Below, piece after piece: positions 33,661-46,400 of a stretch of DNA of 64,000 nucleotides (position 1 is its first letter; every line of letters starts with the position of its first letter). The translations under genes and the position numbers were made by a program. The stretch covers positions 32,753 through 96,752 of the forward strand of contig WNNJ02003021.1 in the NCBI GenBank assembly GCA_012934845.2, written 5' to 3'. The notes under the pieces were generated by a model, which was not told where the DNA came from, ran no database searches, and saw only the letters and a program-made list of their open reading frames with translations. This DNA is from Pomphorhynchus laevis. Lineage: Eukaryota > Acanthocephala > Palaeacanthocephala > Echinorhynchida > Pomphorhynchidae.

Positions 33661-35013
33661 ATTTTTATAAATTTTATAAAAAAGTTATTAATTAAATTAA
33701 TTTATTTGTGGCATAAATGTGCTCATTTATTATCAATTAAAATTAATCATTATAAAATGTCAATTCGATAACATTTAGTTATTATTTAATAATTATAAAT
33801 TTAAAATTAATAAATATAAATTATGTAAAAAAGTTATTAATTAAATTAATTTATTTGTGGCATTAATGTGCTCATTTATGATCAATTTAAATAAATCATT
33901 ATAAAATGTCAATTCGATAACATTTTGTTATTATTTAATAATTATAAATTTAAAATTAATAAATATAAATTATGTAAAAAAGTTATTAATTAAATTAATT
34001 TATTTGTGGCATAAATGTGCTCATTTATTATCATTTAAAATTAATCATTATAAAATGTCAATTCGATAACATATAGTTATTATTTAATAATTATAAATTT
34101 AAATTTAAAATTAATAAATATAAATTTTATAAAAAAGTTATTAATTAAATTAATTTATTCGTGGCATAAATGTGCTCATTTATTATCATTTAAAATTAAT
34201 CATTATAAAATGTCAATTCGATAACATATAGTTATTATTTAATAATTATAAATTTAAATTTAAAATTAATAAATATAAATTTTATAAAAAAGTTATTAAT
34301 TAAATTAATTTATTTGTGGCATAAATGTGCTCATTTATTATCAATTAAAATTAATCATTATAAAATGTCAATTCGATAACATTTAGTTATTATTTAATAA
34401 TTATAAATTTAAAATTAATAAATATAAATTATGTAAAAAAGTTATTAATTAAATTAATTTATTTGTGGCATTAATGTGCTCATTTATGATCAATTTAAAT
34501 AAATCATTATAAAATGTCAATTCGATAACATTTAGTTATTATTTAATAATTATAAATTTAAAATTAATAAATATAAATTATGTAAAAAAGTTAGTAATGA
34601 AATTAATTTATTTGTGGCATAAATGTGCTCATTGATGATCAATTAAAACAATCATTATAAAATGCCAATTCGTTAACATTTGGTTATTATTTAATATTTA
34701 TTGATTTAAATTTAAAATTAATAAATATAAATTATGTAAAAAAGTTAGTAATGAAATTAATTTATTTGTGGCATAAATGTGCTCATTGATGATCAATTAA
34801 AACAATCATTATAAAATGCCAATTCGTTAACATTTGGTTATTATTTAATAATTATTGATTTAAATTTAAAATTAATAAATATAAATTTTATAAAATAGTT
34901 ATTAATTAAATTAATTTATTTGTGGCATAAATGTGCTCATTTATTATCAATTAAAATTAATCATTATAAAATGTCAATTCGATAACATTTAGTTATTATT
35001 TAATAATTAACAT
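33661..35013. repeat. About 150-bp AT-rich satellite, nine units in a higher-order pattern
   Basis: The marker word GTGGCAT-AATGTGCTCATT begins at 33708, 33857, 34006, 34161, 34316, 34465, 34614, 34768 and 34922. Spacings are 149, 149, 155, 155, 149, 149, 154 and 154. Units 1, 5 and 9 resemble one another, so a four-unit higher-order repeat of about 607 bp is likely. Only one GC-bearing stretch (GTCAATTCGATAACAT) is well kept in all units. Confidence 0.95.
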
Positions 35014-37255
35014 TAAATATTTAAACGATAAATTTTGAACGATAAAATTTATTTATCGTTTTTTTATGATAAATAATAAATATTATATTATCAGTATTTT
35101 CATATAAATTATCAAATGTAAGCGAATAAATTAAAAATATAAATTAAATTTTTTTTATTTTTATCAAAATCCTCATTATTCCCATTTGACATTAAACAAT
35201 AATTTATGAACTTTTTTTACATTTTGCAAGAATTGTAGAGTTACATCAGCATGCAGTAAAATGTGCATCAACTTATATATTTTATTAATGTAAATATTAA
35301 ACCAATTTTCTATTTGATATAAATATTTTTGATATATTTTTATTATTTATTGTTTTTCGTTTTATAAAATAAATAAAAATAAATAATAATTTAAATAATT
35401 TAAATAAAAATATTTGTTAATTTTAAAGATGTATCTTTTTAAACGATTAATTTTTTAGTATTTAATAAAACGATAAATATTAAACGATACATAGTATTTA
35501 TCGTTTATTTATTAGTATTTTCCGAATACTGTTATGATCAGTATTTATGAATGTTCATCCTTTGTATAAGTTCAATTACCAAACTGTTGTTTGAACTAAT
35601 AACTGCCTAATCTTTGACTTTATTTTGTGTCACTGTGATCGCAAGGCTGTTAATCCGTTAGTACAGACGGATTAATTATAATTTTAAACCTCAAGATTGA
35701 TGATTTTTTGCTCATTAAAATAAAATAATTTGCAAGTTAAAAACTTTTGTTTTTAACTTGCAAATTTGAAACGAATTCTAAAATTGTATAGTGAAAGCAA
35801 TTATATGTTGAACTCACTTCAGTGAGTTTAACCACGCATATTTAATAAATGTAGAATTCTATTATAAATGAATAAGAAATGTGCAATTATTTACCAAAAA
35901 TAATAATATTACTTTTATTTACTATGATGAGCATACGAAAATGGCATCTTGGTATTTGTTAGTAAAGATAAACTCTTTATTTAATACGTTACTATTTACA
36001 CTGAAGTAAAAATATCAACTCTGTAGATAATCACATACGCTAAGAAGTTGCCGATAGATGTGTATTTAAATAGTCGAATTAAATTTATTTTAAATATAAT
36101 AAAATTGAACAATTTATAATATTTTATCCTAATATTTAAATCCAAATATCGCAAATCTATTTTACAATAAGATACGTGTCATATTTTATGATTGTGAGTT
36201 TACTTTAAAACAATTGCAGGTGGGTGGTAAATCCTCGCAAATGAGGATTCGTAGAGAAATAAAATTTCTATTTTTAAAAGTCAAAAAGTCAAAATTCCGT
36301 CTTATAAGCAACACTTTCGAATTTCGCACACTTGAACACAATTTTCAATATTGTTATTATATTGTTATATTGTTATTTGATATTTTATTTTTAACAATAA
36401 ATGTCCTCAGTTTAAAAATACAATGTTGCTACCTTTAACATTATTCAAAATTTAATGTAATGTACACATATGAACAAATAAGTTCATAGAACACACAAGA
36501 ATGCACTCCTGAATAAAATTGTGAATTGGTGTGAGGCCTGTTAGTTTTTCTTAATTTTATTATATTAAAATCACTGTATAGCAAATGAAATTGAATTTAT
36601 TTTTAATATTTTGACAGAACAAATCTGCATCCTCCAAAATATTTAAGATTGAGGAACCTAAAACTTAAATGATCATTACGAAACGTAATAAAGCAGTGGT
36701 CATTTAGCTTTCTTCAAATTAATGCATTTAACGTTAATTTGCAAAGCAAAGTAAAATATAGTTTGAACAGAACAAAGGTTTTGAGTTCTTATAAACTTAA
36801 GTTCTAAATAAACGAAGTAATACTTGTTCGGTCTAATTAGGATAATATACATATTTTGCACGTTTGTTTCTCGAAACACAATATCGCAATATGAAGTGAA
36901 ATTCATTTCTTTGTTGATCAAGAAGCTTTAAAGTGACTATTTTTGGTTTAATTATAGTAAAAACAACCTCTTAGACATCTAAGATATATCTAAGGGGTGC
37001 ATAAATAGTTCGCCCGTGTAAGTCATTGGTTCTAATAATTTAATTTGAATAAAAATGAATTAGTATTTCACAGATAAAATAATTAGCAATTTATAAAATA
37101 ATTCAAAGCGATAGAATGAGATATTAACACAAATTAAAATCGAGAATAAAACTTGGATAATTTAAAGCAGATTATGGATATCCGTACAGTTCCGTATATA
37201 ACTTGCAGAATTGGGATCGTACAGCATGCCTAAAAATACAGAAGAGTAAAAACAC
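35014..37255. other. AT-rich intergenic region 3' of the transporter gene
   Basis: No gene, RNA or mobile element is recognised. It holds the expected 3' UTR of the minus-strand transporter gene near its upper end (below 37256). Scattered short inverted repeats are present (for example AAGTTAAAAAC around 35735-35760). Confidence 0.35.
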
Positions 37256-37447
37256 TTAATTTATTTGCGTACCAGAAATGGATGCGGTTATTATATTTGC
37301 GCATACTCCGATAATCATTGCTCGAAGAATATAGCTTGTGACGAAATTCTTTCGAGTTGGAGCAAGAATGGCAAAAGAACCAAGTTGAATGCCAATTGAA
37401 GAAAAATTCGCAAAACCACAGAGTGCGTATGTCATCACTACAATCGA
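37256..37447 (-). CDS. CNT terminal exon
   Basis: It has 63 codons and TAA. It reads SIVVMTYALCGFANFSSIGI, then APTRKNFVTSYILRAM and ends ASISGTQIN. The acceptor GAAAAG was chosen because it alone keeps frame (the later TTGTAG would give immediate stops). The protein stops about 10-40 residues earlier than human CNTs. Confidence 0.92.
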   Translation of the reverse strand, partial: SIVVMTYALCGFANFSSIGIQLGSFAILAPTRKNFVTSYILRAMIIGVCANIITASISGTQIN

Positions 37448-40400
37448 CTTTTCCTTTTTTAAAAATTAAAGATTATAAATAAGTATCATGTTCATTTAAA
37501 TTAATGTAAAGTGAATACAAAGTTTTGCATATGATAATCATAGTAAATAGTTGATAATGATCCATTATTGATAAAGAATTATTGGTGATAGATCAAAGAA
37601 AGAGAAATTATTTTTGATATTTCGCTAACTTCTGCCGGCATTTTCAGAAATTTATCGATCTTCAGAGTAATTTTCTGAAGATGCTAACAGAAGTTAGCGA
37701 AATATCAAAAATAATTTCTCCTTTCTTTGATCCAGCTCCAATAATTCTTTATCAATAAATGGATCATTATCAACTATTTAAATATTATCGATTTCTTCGG
37801 TAATGCTCTTAAATTCTATTTTAAGAGCATTACATTTTATGAGAAGAATTAAACCAGTTGAAATTAATAGTTAAACTATTAAATAGTTTATAATGATCCA
37901 TTATTGATAAAGAATTATTGGAGCTGGGTCAAAGGAAAGACTAAATTATTTTTAATATTTCGCTAACCTCGGTTAACATCTTCAGAAAATTACATCTTCA
38001 GGTAATTTTCTGAATATGTGAACAGAGGTTAGTGAAATATCAATAAACAAATTCCGCTCTTCTTTGATCTATTTTTTTCTTCATTGAGAAGAAATACAGA
38101 GAAAAAGGTTCATTTACAAATCAAATGTTTGTTTAGTAATTAATTGTTTTTAAGTAATTTTCTTTAAAAATATGTATAGTTATGTTATCAAAATCACAAT
38201 AGAAAGTTTTTATCTTTAATCTCTTTAGAGTTGAATTTGTGTTGATTTATCTTTAATTTAATTAGTCTTAATGTTTAGAAACACGAGTTGATATTAAGGA
38301 ATCTGTTCGTGGCAAGGATGTATTTATTATTCAGACAGGTACAACGTACGTATTTTATTTTAGCGATTTGCATTTTAAAGTTTTAAATTCTTTATGTAAA
38401 ACTTTATCTGATTATTTTGTATTTAGTCTCGTCATTAATTTTGCTCAAGCTTACTGATTGCGACCAAAAAATACGTTATCATTAATTTATTTTTAGACGC
38501 TATTGCTGATGTTCAGTGTTTTATCTAAATTCATATTTTTGCGAAAATTCAGCGTTTTAAGCATTTTAAGTTTAGTGTTTTAGTAAATGATATTTAACTT
38601 GAGTTCAATTTTATTTGCAATTAAACAATTTTTGATGCTTTCAGCGAATATTCACCATTAAATGAATATTAAATATTTATTCATTGAACAAATGCTTTTG
38701 TCAACTTTGACCTAAATAGTTCTGCCCATTTAAAACCATTTAAATTAACAATTTCCCTAAATATATAAGTTTTCAGTCGCAATTTAGTTCAATTAATTTA
38801 CTTTCATAAATTATAAATGAATTTATATGGGCAAATTCGTAAATTAAAATTGTGTTAAATAGTTGATAATGATCCATTTATTGATAAAGAATTATTGAAG
38901 CTGGATCAAAGATTGATATTTCGCTTACCTCTGCTAGCACTTTCAGAAAATTACATTTTCTGTAAATGCTAACAGAGGTTAGCGAAATATCAATAAAATT
39001 TTCCTTCGTTCTTTGATCCAGCTCCAATAATTCTTACTTGTAAGAAATACTTAGAAAAAATGTTCATTTACAAATCGAATGTTTGTTTAGTAATTAATTG
39101 TTATTTTAAATAATTTTCTTTAAAAATATGTATAATTTGCTAAATACTATGCTACAGATTTTATTGAGTTTCTTCCATCCTTTTATTTTTAGAATACAAT
39201 TTTTCCTTTGTATTAGAAAAACTGAATTGAATTTTTTATTTACTTAATAATGAATTAAGCAAATATTTGTACATATTTTCCGAACTGGCTTTAGTGATGT
39301 ACTTTATGATATTTTATGATATTTGTTATTATCATATTATTTATTATATTTTCAATATTCTAAATACTATATTTTGACGGACATATGCGTCATTATCGCT
39401 GTTGCATATTCTAACTTATATCATGACATCATTTTTGAATGACTTAACCGCTTTTTATTTCAGAAAGTTATCCTCAGCCTTCGCCAATTCTACAAAATCC
39501 ATTATCCTAACCCTACAACACATCATCAACTCCGCCGTTCGAGTTCTACGTTTTCGTCGCTTCGACAACACATCAACATATCTTGCCCACCTCGCCTGGC
39601 CCACCATCCACATCCCCATTCAACTCCACCTTCTCGTAACTTTGCGTCTCATCAGTGTAGACTCCATATCGTTCATCAACCTTCCTTTCTTAGACGACAC
39701 TTGCCCCACCTCTCTCTATCGCTGCATTCCCGTCATTTCCTCTTACTTCACGTTTTCAATAACTCAAACAACTACAGTCTCAGATCCTTCCTCGTCGCCG
39801 CTCCACTCGTCTGGAATCAGCTCCTTATCTACGTCCGCCACGCTCCCACCTTTATCACATTCAAATACTTCCTCCGTTCTCATCTTCTTGACACATGATT
39901 TAGATTTTTTATGTAGTTATCTAAGCGTGCACCTGCACGCATTTGCCACGTAAAAATAAATCCTTTTTTATATATGCCAGTAATGTACTTTATTATATTT
40001 TACGATATTATTTTATTTTAAAATTTATTTATTTTATTGTATTTTATAGAAAATTACCTTATTGAAGCTGGATCAAAGAAAAGAGGGAAATTTTATTTGA
40101 TATTTTGCTAATCTTTGTTAGCATCTTCATGAAAATACCTGAAAATTACCTTATATTCTAAAGATGATATCAGAAGTTAGCGAAATATCAAATAAAATGT
40201 TTCTATTTTCTTTGATCCAACTTCAATAACTCTTCAACAAAGTTTTGCACTAAATGTGACTTATTTAATCAGATTTGGACAGTTTAGTTAATCAATAGGT
40301 TAATATGTTTTAATAAGTTAATAAGTTTGTTGTTCAAATTTAAATAATTTAATCAATTTTTGTCTTGTTTGTAAAAGTATTTAGCTATCGCATTTCTTAA

Positions 40401-43400
40401 TTGAGCAATTACAAAACTCAAATGAGTAATCATTTGAGTTTATCGATATCTTATTAATTTTTGTAATAATTTCTGTTAATTCTGTATTTACTTAGTGATC
40501 ACAGTAGATGTGCTGTCTAATCTCATTTACTAAGAATTAATAGTAATTATATTCCTTAACTAAAATAATTTTTTATAATAGACTAGGAGCAAATGTAGCA
40601 TTCTTACCTCAAAGAGCATGGTTCCGTTATACTTAATTAGTTCACAGTCATATTCGGCAAATGTACCGTTATGTATCATCTCGCTGCGTTGCTTGATTAT
40701 ACTCGATAGTTCACCAAAGGCTACAAACTGAGAATATTTAAAAACGACTTTATAGCATAAATAACTTAGTGTTATACCTCACCTCATTTATAAATGTTTT
40801 AATACCGAACAACTGACCAGCAACTCTACAGTCGCGAGGGCTTAACCCGATAAAGAAAGCGACTGGGTAAAATAAATATCCAATTAAAGTCTAAATTAAA
40901 GTTAATAATAGCAAGGTACTTATTTTGAATCGAGAATAAAATATTTTCGTTAATTTTTGTTAAATATTTACATTAAAACGTTATAAATTAATTAACAATA
41001 TATTTATTTCACAAGTAAAACGTACTGTGATGTATAAGGCAAAATAATATTAGATACAACTCATCAATATAGTATTCTTTGATCGTATAGCAACGTCTAT
41101 GATGACACAAATGAAAGTTAAGTAAATTTTTGTGATAAAAGTGATTACTAGTTATTATTTTATTATTATAACGTATAATTAATTATTAATAATTATTCGT
41201 GATTACAGAAGTCTGTATTAAATAAAATGAATGATGTTAAATAATTAATCCGATAAACTAATCCGTTAAATAAATCCGTTAATCTCCTAGTGATTATTCG
41301 TGTCTTGTTGCCAGAAACGCTTTAATAAATCACTTTTTTGTCTTGAAAAGATAAAACAGAATACCAGTTATTCTGTTTAACAGGTATTTTGATAAAACAG
41401 AATACCTGTTATTATAAAACAACACTTAACAACGAAATTGTTTTAACAATCTTAAAATACTATAATTAAAATATGTAAGGAAAAATAAACTTTAATAATT
41501 TAACTTATAATCATTTTGTACTACGGAAACGGCTGAAATATGCCGTTTTTTTCATAAACATTCATTATATAATGCAAAAATTAAATTTAATATTTAAAAA
41601 TTAAATTTTAATTTCAAAAATTACGCTGTTGTAACTAATCCAATAAAATAAGAATAGAAATAATTCAAATATCTAAACTAATAATTTTATTTTTTATTAG
41701 GAAATCAATTATAATCTTAATTAATAATAATTAATATAATTATTTAAATTACTTTATATTTTTATTTATATATGAATGCAATATGTCTTTATATTATTTC
41801 TGGTATGAAGTTAATAATAATATTTATATTGTCTTTATATAATGTATATAAAGAAACCGTATAATATAATGTATTAAACCGTATAATTAAAATTTTTTTT
41901 GCATTCCATGTTGTTTATAATACCCTTAAAATATATTGTAATAGCCAAAAGTACAACATATGTTTTATAACATATGGCAGAATCATTAGTGCATGAGGTT
42001 AGACACACTTGTTATCTCAAGGGCCAACATTTTTTCGTCTATATATTTTAGTGTACAATTTTTTAAGTTTAAGAAACTAATAAATATTATATCATCATTT
42101 TAGCAGATGCAGCTATATTGTGGCTCATGAGTGGCAGATACTCTCTGCTGCTGTATTCAGAAAGATTCCTAGATGGCGCAGAATTACAGAATCCTTCACT
42201 AACTCATATATGTACTCTGCGTGAGAGTTATAAAAGCAACATGAAAGAAAAATGCAGCCTAATTAATTCATTATATCCGCATTGAAGCAGTAATAAGTAT
42301 CCAACAGTAACCTTATTGCGGTTCAGTAATAAGAGTGCTCTTCACTCCTACTAATTATCTAAATCATTAATTTTTAATGAAAGAATTTACAAATACTTAT
42401 AGGCGATGACATTTTGACTTTAAGGATAATATAATAATGGAATATTTTCAAATGTAATGACACATGTCGAATTTTTATGTCGCTTTCACCTATAATCACC
42501 TATTAATGGTGATTAAGTGTGCGTGACTTAATAAACTTATAAAAATCAAAATGAGACTCGCTGGAGATTTTATAAATTATTATACTAATTTTTTTTAACT
42601 ATACAAAATTTTTTTTATTAATAATATCGTAAGTTCTACAACATATACAATTAAGGTTCCCGCTAATGGGCCTTTCGATTCAAAATTTAAAATTTAAAAT
42701 TTTTAATAACGGTCAATCGAAATCATTGCAAAACAATCCTTTCTGGATTGTTTCCGGTGCGATTTTCTGTCATTTGATATTGTGTTCCCATTCTTGTGGA
42801 TCTCACGCACATCGATACACATTTTGCTAGTGTAAGTGATATATGTGTTCGCAAGGCTCTTATGCAATCACTGTAAGGCAGTGTTCTTCGCTCAGCAACT
42901 TTTGTGGACATCCAGCGCATTATTATAATATAAATATATAATATTAAGATGTTAATATTTAAGATTATAAATATAATCTAAATATTATTATACTAATAAT
43001 ATTTAGATAATTATTATTTAGATAATTATACTAATTATCTAAATAATATCTTTGTGTTTTATGAGTAACAGATTTTTTGAAAACTGACTTTCACAAAATA
43101 AATACCTGGAAATCGATTTCAGGATGATGAACCATTGTAAAAAACCAATTTACGATGGAATCAAAAAATGCGAGTAAAGAAATTACTGCAATAAGGGAAG
43201 ATAATATAGCTCCTGAAATCTTCAGTCCATCCCTTGCTCCTTGCATTAATGCATCGATACATCCATTGCTCGAGGTACTGCAATATTAAAGTAATCAATT
43301 TACGGATTAATAAATTTAAATGTCGTTGGGTATTGAAGTATTCTTTCGTAAAGTATTAAAGTATTAATTAGATATTTGCCATTAAACTAAGAGGCGACAC

Positions 43401-46400
43401 TGTAAAAGTTGACTTTAAAATTATGTGACTTGGCAAAAGTTATCTGGTTGGAAAAATACGTAAGTACTAATGATTTTAATTTTAGATCTTTTAAATGTAA
43501 CAGAAAAATTGTATAGTTTGTGATGTTATAAATAATAATTGCTTAGTAAGTATGACAAACAATATAATAAAGAATTAAATTCTTTATAATAAAGAATTAA
43601 AATTAATATGTAACGATAATATTAGAAACATAATGGAAACAGAATGCAATTGTAAAAGTCTTAGTTTTGATAAAATAAATGAACATATATGTACCCATAA
43701 TCTAGAATTAATTGAAAATTGTGAATTAAGAAAGCTGCTATCAAAAGGGTATAAATATAGATTAAATAATAACAACGACAAAAATAAAATTTACAATTCG
43801 TTATATAATAACTTAACTGATTACTTTAGTAAGCTGATTAATAGTGAAAGCTCGAATATATCTCGAATATATATAAGATAAAAATTTGGAAAGATTATAT
43901 ATTTGATAAAATTAAAAATAAACTGAAAATAGCAAACAATTATAAAAGGAAAAATAAAATTAATAAAGATATGTATACAGAACTTACTAAATTAAAGCAA
44001 TAACTATATAATAACAACTATTGATAAAGCTAGTAATAACTTTGTCTTCATATGCAAAAAGCTTTATTATGATATACTAATGAAAGAGGTTAATTCTAAT
44101 GATTTAAATGTATATAGTAACTGAATGTAATTTTAAAAGTCTTAGTTTTGATAAAATAAATGAACACATATGTACCCATAATCTAGAATTAATTGAAAAT
44201 TGTGAATTAAGAAAGCTGCTATCAAAAGGGTATAAATATAGATTAAATAATAACAACGACCAAAATAAAATTTACAATTCGTTATAAATGCTTACTTTAG
44301 TAAGCTGATTAATAGTGAAAGCTCGAATATATCTAAGATAAAGATTTGGAAACCCCGTACATAGAGTTTATAATGTACACGCCTCCACCATTCGACCACG
44401 AGGTGCTATAAAAATATTAATTGTACATTGTTAAAAATTTTAAACAGTACTATCGATATTGCAACACTGAAGCATATCAAAATCGTCAACATTTATCCGT
44501 AATTTAAATCAAAACGAATAATATCAAAAGTTTTAGTCTAATTACGCTTCAATAACTAGGAAATTATAGATTGAATGGATAATCGAGCCTTATTAAAGAA
44601 ATGAAAAATTGCATTTAAAGTGAAATCGCAAATACTAAAACAATAAAATACTAAACTTAGCGACATAGGAATGCAGCAAATCAACAAATAAAATATCTTA
44701 CTCTCCTTTGTATGCTCTTATAAGTCCGAGAGTAACTTTTGTTAACTGAGTTTCAGGAAATTTTAGTTTGGATAGAGCTAGCGCACAAGGGGCAGACATT
44801 ACACTCGCTGTTACCAAATGGACCGACGGTATCTGAAAGCATTATAATAAATGTTGGTGGTAAATAATTAATAAAAAAATACTCCTAAGGAAATAAATGC
44901 CCCAAGCACTGATCCTGACACTGAAGCGAAGCCTCCAGCCAGCATTGCAAATATTTCAGAGTCAGTCATGTGAATGAGAAACGGCTTCATTATTAAGGGT
45001 ACTTCACTCTTAAAACAAATCGATATTTTTTGAGAAAGTCACTATCGATAATTTAATTCATCTGCTTCATCAAGGATAACGTAAAACTTTATTCGCTTAT
45101 ATTAATTATTAATATTTTTATTGTTAATTATTAATGGTCAGTTAATGTATTTATAATGCTGAATATATCAATTATATTAACAATTGATTGAAAATTAATA
45201 AATTATTAATTAATTACAAATTATCAGCAAATAATTACTTTGGAAATACATTATTAATTCAAAGTATTTATTAATATTCAGTATAATTAATTGGCTTTCT
45301 TAATTGGTTGTCTTAGTAAACAAAAAAATATTATTCATCTTAAAATTTACAGAAAATATTTTAAATGTTCTCTTAATATAAAAAGTATGTTCTAGCGAGG
45401 AATATATTTGCCCTTGTTACGTTCCTATTCAAATTTACAATTCCAACAAATATACCGAGGAGCAACTTTGCGGTTTATAAACCAAGGCCTAAATATTGCA
45501 ATGACTAAAAAATATTGATTTAATTGTATGGACGATTCCGACATCCGTTTTCAACATTCCCGTACTGTGAATAATTAAATAAAATATGAAATTTTTTACC
45601 TATTACTGAAAATCACTAAACTGATGACCGAAATCTTCAATGAAAAGCCGCTCACATTATTGAGTTTATATTATTGATACATTATTGATATTTCAACGAG
45701 ACGAATAGCAACAAAAACTTAAACGTCTAATCTGACAATTGCAAATACCTTTAAATAATTATTAAATTATTAATCTCTTTACAATTATGTCAACTAGTGA
45801 AATAAGTCTCTTAGTTAATTAATATATGTTTTAAATATTTTCAATTACAAAGTTAGTTTTGATATAAAAAATTATGTAAATTTTGTAAACGAACCTGTCC
45901 AATGAAAATGTTTGCAGCAGAGTTAATCGATTCAGTTGGACTTGTAGACAGTATTGTTGATAAAAGCCACCCAATCTTACGAATTATCCATTGCATCCAA
46001 CCCATATAATAAAGAAGGCTGACAGTCGCAGCCATGAACATTACAATAGACAATACCTAATTAAAATTACATTTTAAATAGTTGATAATGATCTATTATT
46101 GATAAAAATTATTGGAGTTGGATCAAAGAAAGAAGGAAAATTTTATTTGATATTTCGCTAACTTCTCTTAGCATCTTCAGAAATTTACTCTAAAGATCGG
46201 TAAATTTCTGAAGATGCTAACAGAGGTTAACGAAATATCAAATAAAAATTTTCCTTTCTTTGATCCAGCTCCAATAATTCTTTATTGATTAGTTAATTGT
46301 TTGAGAACCATTCCATCACATTCATTTTTCGATAATTGAATAAAATCAGTTATCGAGCAACAATAAATATCTCATTTCAGCTAAAAACGTATCAAGAACT

